Positions 24,601-39,600 of a DNA stretch of 64,000 nt are shown here, in pieces. Source of the DNA: Trichobilharzia szidati. Taxonomy: Eukaryota; Platyhelminthes; Trematoda; Strigeidida; Schistosomatidae. The translations under genes were made by a program, and so were the position numbers. How positions within the stretch are numbered: the first letter of the stretch is position 1; each line of letters starts with the position of its first letter. The notes beneath the pieces were generated by a model. That model worked only from the letters and a program-made list of their open reading frames with translations, had not been told where the DNA came from and did not search any database. The stretch is from positions 137,736,920 to 137,800,919 of the forward strand of contig OX235279.1 of assembly GCA_944472155.2 (NCBI GenBank), in the 5' to 3' direction.

Positions 24601-27600
24601 TTGTTTTGTATGTGTGTGTACATTAAATTTGTCAAACGAAAATACAATTAGTAAGTTCAGATGAATTGAATGTTGACATAAGAGAGTAGTAACAAAAGTG
24701 ATGAGTTGTCACAAACGATTTTTAAAGAAGAGTTACGTAATAACATGAATAGTTTAATGAAAAAGTGGTACTCAGGGTGTACATGGAAACAAAATATACG
24801 GAATTACACAAGGGTTTTAAGTAGAAAAATAAACACACAAACAAAGAAAAGTTAAGTCAAATCAACACAGTTGTTACCATGGGAGTAGAAGTGGCTGAAT
24901 AATTTTCTTTTGTATGCACAGTTCTGACAACTCATCACTTTTGTTACTACTCTCTTATATCAACATCGAATTCATCTGAATTTACTAATTGTATTTTCGT
25001 TTGATAAATTTAATGTACACACAATACAAAACAACCATATATAATTGCGATTGTACAGCTATGAAAATGAATTCGCCGAAAAGAAACCTACAGTTATCGT
25101 TTATTCTAATGAATGCATATGCAACTACATTTTAGTAATCAAATCCTCTTAAGTCAGATTTATTACAGACTGATTTCACCTTAATATGTGTCAAAAATCA
25201 TTGTAGCTATTTGAACTCTCTTCTTTTTAAATCTTATTCTGCCCATAGTCACGTACATTTGACTAGAATATCAGATTACAACCAGCTTTGTTTTTAATTG
25301 AACTACCATTACCATTATCGTACTGATTTAATCAATTATTTATTCACATTTAACCATGCGAATTTTAACTAGTTCACGTCTATGAAGTTAATAATTCAAC
25401 AGTTGTAATTGTCCAAATGTATTTTAGTGTAGTAACCGTGAAATGAGCACATAAAAGGCGGTTTTTTTAACTCAACAGTCAATAAAAACAAGAGCTATCA
25501 CTTTTCCAATTCAGTTAAACAAACTGTTATTTATGCGTGATGTATGATGAATAACGATTAGGCGATGATCACTTGTGTAATCATCATTAAACAGAATATA
25601 TATATTCGCATCTGGGCTTCCTTACTCAGCCTCTTCTGTGTCCGAATTGAGAAAGGTTCAGTGTTCATTATCTGAAACAACTGTTATTTTTCCAGTTGGG
25701 CGCTTAGTTATGATTAAAGCTTATTAACTGATAATGTTATTTGTCATCCTAAACTGACAAGGAGAAATAACATAAGCTAGCACCGACTGTGTATTTTATT
25801 TGCTGAACTAAATGTTCTCGGTATAAGCCGGGACCCTGTATCAGCAGTATTTCTATGTTATGGTTACGGTTTTCATAACATTTTATAGTCTTCATTACTG
25901 TCAGGTTGAACTTATCACATATCGTGTACAAATCTAGAAAGGTGTTCACCACGTTATAAATGATACTTCACGTTGAACAGATTTTAGGCGTAATTATGAT
26001 CTATCTTGACTTTCATTGCTGATTTTTCTTTCTATCATTTTTCTGTTTCTTTATAAAGTGTGATAACTTGAACCACGGTACCTTTCTACAAAGTTCTACT
26101 TTAAACATATTCATCTCACTTCAGCTGATTTTAAAACTTGAACCTTTCATCTTATGATGTACCGTGGAATCTTCATGATTATGCATGTATTAAATGTGTA
26201 CTTTAGTAAAAAACTCATGAACCAAATATAATAATGGTAAACAATACTGGAATAGGTAAATTAACCAATTTCGGAAACCCAGCATGTGAACATGGTAGTA
26301 CTCACGTGAGTTGTTCATGTCACCTGAAAAGATACTGGAAATTCTCATGAAAACGAAGGATTTTAGGTCAGTTTTGCAAACATTTCCTCTGATTCATATG
26401 ATTACATTACGAGACAAAGAAATAGTGAGTGCTGATGGAGATGTAAGGAGTTTTTTCTAAGTTTTAAAGGATTTTTCTCTACCTATTTTTAAATATAGTT
26501 ACTGAATCAGGAGAATCGTGTTTGCAGTATAATTTGAAATGATGTTAATTTGTTGAAGACGATTGGAAAACTCTCTGGACTTCAGTTTTGCTACGGCTTG
26601 CAAGACTCATCTACACCATTCAATAGAATTCATGCTTCCTTAAAGAATGGGATACATGTCGTTCAATGTAACAGTAGTAGTAAGAAACTTCACTATGCAG
26701 ATACTTCAGCAGCAAGTGATCTCCTGAATAACTGCTTTGGATATAAGGATTAACGTCCAAAATTGCTTCAAGAGACATCGTGATAACGAGTCTTTAAAAT
26801 TGATGAGCATTTAGCATTGAAGAAACACATACTACTAGCTGTAAAAGCACGAAGACTACTCTAGAAAACGATAGTAGTGCTTCGGTGATAAAAAAAACAT
26901 AACAATGAAGGTTTTTATTGTCTTTTTATCATTGAGTTGACAGTTAGCTTTGAAGCCTATCAGATAATCGACCTTAGATTAAATTGTATTACCTGGCTGT
27001 CAAGAATTATTTGACAGCAAAACACAGTGTACACTACTGAATAATCTTGCACTATCTAAATGAGAACATTCTGTCTAGTGAGAAGTCCTTAAGTTTCATC
27101 TTATGTATGTAGAACTAGACGGGCATCATTTTAAGTAGTATTTATTCAAAAGGAAAATATTGTCCAAGATCACCTCCCTCCTAATAAATCAATTGGTTGA
27201 TGAAAATCTGTTAGGAAAATCTCATCTAACGAACCAGTTAGTAAACGTTGTTCTAAATAAGTTTGAAAAGTATGTGTTATAATTATCATCGGAAATAGAT
27301 TTAACTATTTCTTTTTACAAGTTGATCACGGACTGATATCAGTTAGAGAACCATTGAAAACCAGGGAGTACTGGACAGCTGCTGTTTCATCCTAGTTTGG
27401 GAATCATCGGCAGTACGCACCTACTGGAATCGAACCCAGGACCTTCCGATTACAAGGCAAGCGCGTATACCATTCAGCCACTGGGACCCGATTCAATGGC
27501 CAGTGCATGAATTCTAACTCCTACCAATTCGTGATTTTAGCGCGACCCCAACCATTGTCGTTGGTGGGACATCCATCCACACACGTGACATCTAATTGGA

Positions 27601-30600
27601 CATCACTGGTCACGACTTCTCACTAGAACTCCAGGAAGCTCCAACCTGTAGCAAGTCACTAGCGAGCATCAGAATAATTTTCTATAGTTTGGTTTGTAAG
27701 GATTGGTAGAAGTTAGAATTCATGAGCCATTGAATCGGGTCCCAGTGGCTAAATGGTATACGAGCTTGCCTTGTAACCAGAAGGTCCTGGGTTCGAGTCC
27801 CAGTGGGTGCGTACTGCCGATGATTTCCAAACTAGGATGAAACAGCAGCTGTCCAGTACTCCCTGGTTTTCAATGGTTCTCTAACTGATATCAGTCCGTG
27901 ATCAACTCATTTAACTATTTCATTCATTCCTCTATGATGAACTAGTCGATGGTGAACAAAAACAGTAATTTTATAGTTTTGACTGCTTTGTAAAAAGTAT
28001 TGAAATCATCAAAGTTTCTAGATGAAACAATAAACTCACAAGATCGCACACTAATCAGTACTATTTCTGAATTCAGTTAGATTTTCAAAGGGGAATAATT
28101 ACTGTATCCTTCACATAGAGTTATCTCTATAACTCTAAAATTTGATAAATTACATTTAAAAAATCAGTAACACTTACTTTTGTGATAGTTAGAAACCACC
28201 TGATTCTAGGTGGTAATAATACAAGTGGTTAGAGATTAATTGCGAAACTTTACTGCACTCTTCTTTTATTATACTACTACCAATAGAGGAAGGAGCTTTT
28301 GATGGAAGGATATTATACAACAACATAACGTTTTGTGTGTCGGCTTGTCTAAGAAATCAGTCACAAAGCTTTCTCCATTACCTCTAACTGGACAGTATAT
28401 GGTAATCTTTTTCTTTCCTATTGATTTTCCAACTGTGTCTGACGTGTAACTAAGTGCTTCGACTTCATTCATTGTCATTAATGCCTTTTCTCAACTGGGT
28501 GGATTGATTGTAAAGCTATCTTTATCTTTCTAAGTCTGAAGAGGTTGTTTATAAAGACAATGAGAACTTCATTTCTAAGTTATCTAGTTCATAGAACTTA
28601 ACAGCCCCAAAAGGTGACCATTTGAGTTACAAATCCTACCTATGTCATTTCAAAAATTTCACTGTTCTACCTTATTGAATACCTTATCAGTATTTCACAT
28701 TTTCTCTACCATAAATTATCTACCAACAGGAAGTTATTAATAAAATGTAACAGTATTGATGATTATTAATTACTACAATCATGAAAATATTTATGCTTAA
28801 GTGACTAACTTTTCAAGCGCTAACATTTGTTGTTTCTGGTGTTGATAATGATACATTTGTGCTGACTGAGCGAGTTTACGATCATCGTCTGAATTAAGTG
28901 ATAGAATTTTATTCGATAATTTTGAATTCTCCAAAATATCCTCTTCGTCTTGACTTAAACTAGATTTCATTTGAAGTTTTCGTCTAGATTATTAAAAAAA
29001 AATAATAATAATGAAAAATGACTATTATTACTAATTAGAATGAATGAAAGTAAATCAGAATGGTATTGGTGAAGTGAATGTTTAAACTTTACAGTGGTAT
29101 ACATCTTGAAAGGTTCATCTATAAGTTGCCACCGTTACCTAAAGTAATCTATTAATAATAATAAATAAAATATTTCAGTACTTAGTACTAATTAGTACTT
29201 TCATTCAACCACTTATTTATAATGATTGTGTGTATCTCATACTGTCAATGCAAAATAGTTATTTCATTGTCTCAAGCTGTCAGAAAGTTCGCTTGTGACT
29301 GTCCTTCGCTAGCTGCCACCATATCAGACGGCTTGCTTGAGATTTGGTCTTCTGAAATGCCCTCTCTCATCAAATGCTTTTTTTTCACAATTACTACTTT
29401 TATTTTAATCAAAGATGTTGTTACTTTCAACCGTGCATTTTCAAAAACATTTCAGCCGATAGCTTTTCATGTTGCCCACACCACAGTGGCTGGCGAGGAG
29501 CAGTGAAATGAAATGAAATTATTTCCCCTGAGTTAGTTAACAAAACTGTAGATTTCCTGGTTATTTCTCTTGATTTTACTTGTAAAAGTAAAAGTAATAA
29601 CTGTGCCGTAATATGAAAATTTTGAACAATCCATTCTGTGTAAAATCATTATTTGGGATAGAGTGATTATCATTATTATTATTATTGTTGTAGGATTATA
29701 GCTATAAAAGCCTCAATTCATTCCAGTCTATTATTAATTTGTTTCTCTTTCTAGATGTGGATGAAAGTGTATCCACTGCATGTGAAATATAACTCATAGA
29801 CCCAGTTGTGAACTAAGTTTCTTGTTGGCAAAGTATTTGTCTACTAATATTTTCCTAAAGGTTGTAGATGCAAGTCGTTCAAGAAATACTTATTGACACC
29901 TGAAATGCAGCAGAATGCATTTCCAAACAGAATTTATCAAAAACCACTACGAACTAGAAAGATTACACTGGTTAACAATGGTGACTGGTCAGCTTACAGC
30001 CTAATTTCTCACATAAGCAGAATCGGTATACGGACATATAATATGATTAGATTGGTGATGTCGCTAAACGACTAAAAGAATACGAAAGAGCTAAAATAAC
30101 CAATAGCTGAAATGTTATTACGTGTCAGGAGTTGGAAGAAAAACAGAGTGCATTCAGCGGAAAATAAACGAGTGAATACAGATGGCATATGCGATTCAGA
30201 ATGCAAGTAAGGAATAATAATAATAATGACAGTAATATTATTGTTCTCTTGAGTTCCCAGTGAAACATAGGGGTTCAGCGACACACCCTCTTGTTTGTGC
30301 TATTTTCTGCCGTCCTGTTCAACTGGCTCAACGATTGTCCATAATCTCTCATCTTCTCCGACCCAAACTATCTCCTCCATGCCACCCTCGCACTGACGAT
30401 CCACTTATCGCTTTCCATTGGGATTACAATCGAGCGTTGACCTGCACTGAGCGTGATGTCATTCGACGGCCTCCTCAACGTATGCCCACTCCATCTCCAT
30501 TTTCTCCTACATATTTGTTGAGCAATCGGCTCTTGGTTGGTTTCTTCCTAGCCAGAGTTTCTTGTTGCTAATTCTTTCTAGGTGGTTAGCTGGCCATTTG

Positions 30601-33600
30601 ATCTTCAGTAGGGGACTAACGAAGGCAGCTGTTAATGAAAGTCTGAAACCTGCTGGAAATCCTTTTCGTGACACACTGGCCAAGCTTCTGATCCATATGG
30701 AAGAAGCGACTGACTGACTCACTTCACATTTGTGTTGAAAATCCAAATATTGTTCTTTATGCTGAGGCGGAGTGCAGGAGATTTCCCAACTGGTTTCAAG
30801 TTGATGGAGGCGTGTGTATCTTGCCTTTCCGAATCTGGCTGGCCACCTTTGACATATTCATCCATTCCGACTGCCTGTAGTTGGAACGATGCTTCCTAGC
30901 CAGATAAGTTAAGGGGGTAACCTTTGTTAAATCTTTCCGGTTGATAGTGATTGGTGCTGGTCATTGTTGCTGTTCGTTAGTTATCTTCATTACCTCTGTC
31001 TTTTCTATGTTCACCTACATTGCTATCTTTGCTGCTTCTTCAGCCACTTTGTTGGTTTCCGCCTGCAAGTCTCCGAGTTTGTGTGACATTAAACATAAAT
31101 CATCTCCGAAATCCAGATCTTCCAGAGTCTTGTCATCGGGCCGAGGTATTCCTGTCTTCTCGCTCCCCACAGTATGATGCACACTTCAATCCCCCACACT
31201 TATGACTACCACTAGTGATAGTTGATAGCCCTGACTTACTTTTGTATTCACTTCAAAGGCTTCGCTGAGTTCCCCGTCGTGGATCACCTCACACGTAGCA
31301 TACTTATACAGTCAGTTGTTGAATGAGACTGATAAAGACTTGGGGACTGCACGCTGTAGTGTTGAAGTATTTTCCAAATTACTTCACGGTCAACACCACC
31401 AAAAGCTTTTTCGAAGTCGATGAAATTCAGGTAGAGGTTTGACTGCCATTCTATGCCCCCGTTCGATAATGATGCGCAGAGCGGCAATTTCATAAGTACA
31501 TGATTTGCCTTTCCTGAATCCAGCTTGTTCTGGTCAGTGGGACAGAGTCCTGCGTCCAGTGCATCTTCCATTCTCTCCAGCATGATGCGACTTAGTATTT
31601 TACTTGGTGTGGACAAGAGCATCATTCCACGCCAGTCCTTGCAGAGTGAGGCGTAAGTCGCCCTTCTTTGGCAGTTTGACAAGGTAACCCGTCTTTCTTC
31701 AAATCGGTAGGCATCTTTTCTTCCTTCCAAACCTTTTGCAATAATGGCGTGAGAATATCTGCTGCAGTCTCTGAGTCCGTTCTCCGTGCTTCGAGGGGAA
31801 TCCCATCTGGCTCTGCTGCCTTCATGGCTGGCCTCCAGTAGGCTGATTCCACTCAGTACTTCTGCGCTTGATAGGGGATTGGTGTCCACTGACAGGTAGT
31901 GGATGTTGTTGTTGGTGGTGGTATTTCTGGGCGAACTGCAGGTGAACATGTTCGATTCAAGGGTCCTCTGAAGTGATCAGCCCACTGTTTTATTTGTTCC
32001 TCCTCCTTGATAATCAGATTCTCTTTAGCATCTTTTATTGGTTTCATCATCTGAGTTGATCTCTCCCAGGATAGAGACCTGGTTATCTGATATAATATCC
32101 TGATATCTCTTTTACTTGCACCCCGCGAGTACTTCTTCATTTGCCAGTGTGCCGTAGAATTGTCTTTCATCTTTACTAGCACTCTTCTTCACTTCTTTCT
32201 TTAATCAGTGGAGTGTACATTGAACTCAGCTTCTCCTTCTGCTATTGTCCATATTTGCATTGGGTCATCCTCTCTTTCACTATCCTCCTCTCGTCTCTTC
32301 TATTAGCTGCCAGGTAAATGCCCGTTGAGAGACATTCCTCCTTCCTAGAACAGTCGTACACGTTTCCTTGAACACCACCTTCAGGGAGTTCTAATGTTCC
32401 ACTCCAGTCACCCAGACGGCAACCACAATAACGAGAATAATATGAACAAAGCAAGCAAAAGATTAGATATTCATCAAACTGAAGTACTTACTTCTGATAA
32501 ATGGTTCCAACTGCAGCAATGACCAACACACCCAGTACTGCACACACTGAACCGACCACTAAGAAACAGGAAGTAACGAAATCAGGAGATATTCTTTACT
32601 GCCAATAATAAGCCTGACTACATATATTTTTATATCATAGGTTTTCTACAGATTGATTCCAACTACTATGTGTCAAAATAAGTAGGTAGAATTTATGATA
32701 TAAAATACTTCTTCCAAAAGAGATTACTGCGAACCTCTGTAAACGAAAAATACTTTGTCTAATTTTCTCAGTGTTACAAAATCAGCTCTCTTATGAAGTT
32801 ATTATGAATAGCTTCATGTCAGCTCAAGTGAACATACACTTATTTGAAAGGCTGAAATTTGTTATTGAGTGACATAATTAATCTGAAATCATTTACACCA
32901 TTTTTGTCACATTGGTAAGGAATACAGGATGATTAAAACACTGAAGCACAATTTTGGCACAAACAGATGAAGTTTATAAATGAAACAGGACGGAAGGATA
33001 TGTCCAGACCAGTTTGCTGTAAAGTATGTTTGACACGTTGCAACTTCTTGTCTTCCTCAAGAGGTTGTAAAAAGTAATCTAAGTACAATCAGTAAGTAAT
33101 AAGAGCTTTAACTTGGCAATATTTTAGTAAATTTTGATAGTATTATTAGAAGACGGAGAATATCTGAAGAATGTGATGTATTTGCGCTATACATTTCGAA
33201 TAATCTGATCACACATTTACTTGTCAAGTCAATATATATGGAAAAGTTAAATTAAACAAAGTGACAAAAACAGAATTAAGAATAATTAACACAAACGTTT
33301 GGTAATCCAATCAAATAAGGATTACCAAGTAATAACAAACTGTTTTTGAATACACAAGGGTGGCTTAAGTTTATGAATGGCTATAGCCTCAGCGTATTTC
33401 AGTAAACGTCCTTGACCGTTTTTATAGATGACCTTAAAGGTTGAGTTAACATCAACCTTATGGTTCATCTCGATTAAATGTTTGGCTATAGACGAAGTTG
33501 GTAGTCTGACACCTGCATCTATTGGCTTGTCACAATTCATCTGTTTTTCTAACCACTTTGGGATATGCTCTACCACCCTCACGTGCAACGCGCGATTACT

Positions 33601-36600
33601 CCTCCCTATGTATGTATGTCCACACAAACACGAAAATTGGTAAATTGTGTGGGATGTGATATAATCACTTGTGCACTTTTGAAGTTTCCAGTGAAGCATA
33701 TTTTTAGCTTTTTCCACAATTACAAGCTGGGCTGCATAGTAGCTTCTACGGATGATGGAATTCAACCTTTGTCTCGAAATCCTACTATTTATTTCCCCAT
33801 TATATGGTAATTTGATGAAAACCTTTTTCTTAAGGACGGTATGGATTGTAGGTTTAGAGGCTAGTTGACTTCTATACCTGTTTAAAAATTTCAAAGGATA
33901 TCCGTTTTCAACAAGAGTATCCATCAATATTTCGTTTTAAATATTTTAGTAATATACTGGGTGTTTACTTAAAGAAAAAGAAACACCGCCTTTATTCGGA
34001 CTTAGTTCATCCTCTTCCCATGAAAAATCTTCATCTAGTAAGTTGTGTTAACTAGCTGCTCAATTACTCACTTACTGTTCAGGTAATGAAAAATTCGATA
34101 GATGACAGTCATATATGCTGGACACTGTCGTTTGAAGTATCTGTGGTTTCACATTACTTATATTATTGTATGGTTGTAATAAGTATTAAGGAATTAAATA
34201 CTCACTGAATAAAACGAAATTCAAAACCATAATCTGTTCATCATTATACATAGTCATCTAACACGTAATCCCCGTGATATTTAAAAAAAGCAACAACTAT
34301 GAAAAAGGTAGTGTTTAGTGAACTCATAGTTTTCATTGCATGGAGGATTTCATCATGAGCTGACGTCAGTTAGAGAACCACTGGAAAACCTGGGAGTACT
34401 GGACAGCTGTTTCGTTGGATTCATTGTCTGAATGCTCGACAATCATTGTTATTTACATACTTTTTAAAGGTTAAATACATGCAAACACATAAACATCGTC
34501 ACAACAAATAAGGATCAGAGTTCTAACAAATATGCGATCTATAAATGGTAATCTATTAACGTCATTATGAAGTGAATAATCTTCATCTCAAAGTAAATAA
34601 TAATGTATAGACTGGAGTTATTGTGGTAGAATTAATACAATTATAAACAACCAGATTTGATAGTATTGAAATACAAGAAAACTATTTAGCTTACAGATCA
34701 TATGTACATTGAAATTGTTACTTATTTATTGTCTCCATGGTGTTCTTTCTAATGAGCGACCATGAGTTAAAACTCTTTCTAGGTTATTTAGGTTACTTTT
34801 ACGTATCTTACTTTCTAAGTACAACTAAACAGAAGTTAAGCCATAGGAGAAAATGTGGTTATCTCAGGAAAATATGTTCAACCGCTCCTTCTTTCATGGT
34901 CCTAATCCCTTTATTTTAAACTATTATAGTCCCAGTCCCTACCTTGGACCTACTTATTTTCTGTTTTCTCTATTCACTCTCCTGTATCCATCCCTCATTA
35001 TTTCGACTGCTTTTATTTTCAATTTGAACAATTTCGGGTATTGCCTCACTTGTCACCTGTACTTAATTAATTTATTGTATTTTTGTGTAGTGTTGTCATA
35101 TTTCTCAGCTTGTTGCGTGATGCTTTAACTGCCACCTCCTTCTAAGATCTTCACATTTCATGTACCATTTCATAAAGTACATTATATGTTTATTATCTGA
35201 TGTTTTATTACGATTATAATCACAAATATCTTGTCGCAGTTAACATTACTATTAAAAAATTAAGAATATACATATATATATATATACATGCGATTGTAAA
35301 GCTTGATAAATTCGATGAAGAGTCTCTTCGTTGAATCACTTTTTTAATTTCCTATATAACCTAATGAGAATTTTTTATGAACTTAGTTTCAGTATAACTC
35401 TGAAAAACTAGAAATTTTGCAGTGTTTCATTTTACGGAGTCTTTTGTGGCCAGAATATCTGATTAAGTATTCACTTTTAGCGAAATCCAACCTAAGATTC
35501 CTCTCAGAACTTTGTTCTATCTATATATTCTTTTTTGACTGTAGCTTGTATCTAATTGATCTTTGATATTTTTTCTCCATAGTAGACTACTCACTATTCT
35601 TTCTACTTTTAAGGATTTCATCTTATTGCCGTATTATTACTACTGTTTCCCAGTTGCAGTAGTACTACATTCACACTGGGATGTTGCTTTTTATGAAACT
35701 CCGATCATATTTATATTTTCTAGACATTAATGAAAATGTATACTTTTTTCAATAGTTGGTTTGTAAGGATTAGATTTGCTTTGATGAGCTGATCACAGAT
35801 TGATATCAGTTAGAGAACCATGAGCATGGGGCTAGCAACCTCATCCTGTAAAATAAACACTGCTACAGGAACTTTAAGCCACTCGCTTGGAGCCCTATGT
35901 TCCACTGGGGAACGTGAAGGAAAAAAAAGAGAACCATTGAAAACCAGGGCCACTGAGTCGAATCCCAGTGGCTGAATGGTATACGAGCTTGCCTTGGAAC
36001 CAGAAGGTTCTGGGATCGAACCTTGGTGGTGGGTGCGTACTGCCGATGATTCCCAGACTAGGGTGAAACAGCTGTCCAGTACTCCATGGTTTTCAATGGT
36101 TCTCTAACTGATATCAATCCGTGATCAACTCGTCAAAAGAAAATTTATACTTCAGGATTTTGATGACTTTATTCACCTGAGTAGAGAGAATTGGTCCATG
36201 TTTGTGTCATTACTTTAGTCAAGTCGATATTTCTTTTCTCCACGTACTTGGTCTTAATTAGCTCGTAAATGTCATTCAAATCTATGTTACATCGAAAAAT
36301 GTTGAATATACTGAACAATTTCCTGTATCTTTTATGTTTCGTTATACAATCTATACTTCCCTCTGATTTTGTCTGAAGCTTTATTCTAATGCCTAACTAA
36401 TTATGATCAACTTGTAAATAATTTTTCGTCACCTAAGTGGTTTTTAGTAAGGAGTAGTAATCAAGTTGAATGCACTGTACGTCATGTGCTGATTAATTTT
36501 GTAAGTGAAGACGTGACTGATTTGTTTAGGTATTTATTATTTATGTAATATATATAGCACAATTCCAAAGGTGTAAACTCCTCTGCATTCACCTTAGTGT

Positions 36601-39600
36601 GAGCGACCACTTAGTACTGTGAGCCCTCAATCAACAAATGTGACTTACAGCCTAGGACAGAAAATCGCATGATTAACTGTAGTTAAAGTCAAATACTGAC
36701 TTAATGGTCTAAAGTGTGGATTGCAAACTTCGCATGCAGTCATCTTCTGAATACAAATAAATAAATCTATCATTTAAGATTACATTGGATTATATTTAAG
36801 TACATTGTACTTACCAGCTGGTTGCCAGTGCATATAAGAACGTAATCCATTCGTTGCTAAAGTATCATCACTTCCAAAAGCAGGTTTAGCTCTCAGATCC
36901 CTATTAATGAATTCTTCAGGATAAACATCAGCTGTTATGTGAAAGGAAGAAATTATAGAAATACGTGAAAATTAAGTTCCATATCAAATTTTGGAAGGTG
37001 TATTCTTAGTTGTATTAGAACTGTTTTTGACATTTTATTTCCATTCCTTTGGGTGGTTATCTTGACTTTAGATTCTTTACTAAAAATCAGTTCAAATTTT
37101 ATCGTTCATTGTTTGTATTTCAGAGAAAGAGAGAACTTTGTAATGCCCTTAATGAGTACTATAATCTTTGATCAAATTTAGAGATTACTGTCAAAATTCA
37201 TTTTGTGTAAAGCAGCTTGATTGGGCTTCCACTGAGATTTCAATTTAAAATCATGACAGCTTCTGTAGATAAATGTACAGATGAATGTACACATCATCAT
37301 TTTGTGATCTGCTCACGAATTGAACTCTGTTTTCAGACAGTCCCTAAATATTCCCTTAGTACTGGCATAATTACCAGCTAAAGAATCAATGAAATAATGC
37401 AGATTGTTAGAGCTATGATGTATATGGTCGAGTGAGTAATATGGTTTGTGAGAAAGTGTTTACCTATCTATTTGAGTAGTACTATCTTGTCGAGATGAAC
37501 TCTGAGTTCTAAGCGGCACGGTAGCTAGATTGCCCTTGTTCGCCGGATTTTTTTTAGTGAGGTTTCATTTAGGCTTAATTTTTATTTTCCTTCACGTTCC
37601 CCAGTGGAACATTGGGCTTCAAGCTAGTGGCTTGAAGTTTCTGTAGCAGTGTTTCATTTTTACAGGATGGGGTTGCTAGCCTCATGCCCAACCTTTCCTC
37701 TTTACCAGCATTATTTCTGGCTTAGCGAAGTGAAGGAGTGCGTCGGACGGGGATCGAACCCCGGACCATGTGCATGGTCGGCGAGCGTCCTAATCGCTAT
37801 ACCACAGACGCACGTATTTAGGCTTAATAGCCACACCTTATTTGTTCAATCAGTATGATTTCATCATTGGAGGGGACTTGAAATCTTGCTAATAATAGTG
37901 TCAAGTTGTTCATTTTCCACAGACAGAATTCGTGACAGTGCATTGTTGTAAACGGTATTTTCCGTTTCTGAAGGTGAACCAGTCTTTGTGTTTTAAGAAC
38001 CTCCTTCTGGCATATAAACAGTATTTAACTAGATGACAATTTAGAAGTGCTGTGTATTTCATAAGGCAATATCCCGTGATGATTTTTGTTCAACATTTCA
38101 GAAATCTGGACACATAACTGTAGTGTAAAATTACCGTACCACTAAAGTTGCTCACTTGACTTCCAAATGGATGACTATTAATGCAAACGTAAAATTTTAA
38201 TGACTGATGCTAATTGTTTGCCTTGAGGTCACCTTGTCAGTCGATTGCTAGAGTTACAGCTCTTTATTCCCATCAAATATTCTATAAATTCCATGATGGT
38301 TCATAGTTTATCGCGTGACCTTTTCAGAAAAATCTGTCGTTAATAAACATTTTAAACATAAAAGCCAATATATTTGATCAAGCAAAATCGAACAGAGTTT
38401 GTAACCGATAGCACTAAATACGTTGGTTCTAAGTCAATGGACTCTTCCACTGGAAATGATAATGCCTTGACTATAGTACTTAGAAGCTTAAATCTAATTC
38501 AATGGTTTTCTTGATTCTGAACTTTTCTATCCAGCCTAGCCTAACGAGTTTCCAATTAGTATAGTTAAGTTAATGGAAAATGGAAGGCAACGATTCGTCG
38601 ACAAATTACATAGTCAGTATGAGTTACCTTCATCTGACAAACTATTCAAGAATTTCTTTATAAGATGTGGAAGGATTTCAGCGTCTACTCAACCTGCTGA
38701 AGCTCTATGCAGCACGTTTTATTCTCTTATCATTTTCCATCATGGTAAATATATGATTTTTATCATATAAACTAATGTTTTACAAACTAAGACAGCTTAT
38801 TCAGAAGGAAGCATAGAATCATCATTAAACTATACACACTAATGCTATACAACCAGGGAATGGCATAACTTACATTTTATCTGTCGATCAAAATAAGTTG
38901 ATGAGGGGCGGTAAATTTCACTTTGACTGATTATTCGGTTCAATTCATCGACTTCTAGATCGTTTCTCTCCTTCCATGCTTTTGAAATATCTGAATAAAT
39001 GACGAAAAAAAATTAAGTTACACAATATACTGAGTGAACGCTGGGGCAACGACTTTTCGATATTCACATTATTCTAATAGACAACATGGTATTTAGTTGA
39101 TAATAGACTCCGTCCATATTGTGACACGCATAAGTCTGTCACTGAAAAAATATCTTCGGAAGGCATAAATGAGTAATAGGATCAATTTCAGAAGATGAAT
39201 CAATTAGAGATGAAGAAGGTAACTGAAGGAATACTACTGATACAGACGGGCGTAAGTGAGAACTACGATCTGCAACAGATGGTCAGATTCTGACGATTTA
39301 ATTCAGTGAATGAAACTACTTTAAGATTAAGGGAGTAGTTTATGCTTTTTCCTGATGTCAGAGTGAGAGTTGCTTTATAGGCCTTCCCAATAGCTATACA
39401 CACCACAGCTTTTAGGTATCCTGTTGGTGTTAAAACTTGTGTGCAAAAAGGGTAGTTACTTTCTTCTGTAGTCGCTAGAGAGAAATGTTAGCTTATGACA
39501 GATAGCTGGTCCAGATGTTATGATTTCCTTTTTAACCAGGTGCTAGATTATGGGTGCTTTTCATAGTGAAAATTGATCAGTGTAAGCTATCAGTCACACG

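Noticed and set aside
26550..26753. 67-codon frame within an NPDC1 intron
   Set aside because: No resemblance to a known family and no splice context that would make it an exon.
27744..27812. tRNA gene with good A and B boxes
   Set aside because: The same head recurs at 27400-27480, 35967, 43920 and 50700 always joined to the same body; it is SM-alpha-like SINE.
29222..29506. 94-codon frame in an NPDC1 intron
   Set aside because: No signal, domain or codon pattern; it is antisense to the host gene and probably chance.
30260..30571. 103-codon plus-strand frame rich in Pro and Arg
   Set aside because: It is the antisense of the RTE 3' coding part on the minus strand.
34737..35128. Two overlapping hydrophobic frames
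   Set aside because: The sequence is pyrimidine-rich; the frames have no motif and look like chance frames in old repeat or UTR sequence.
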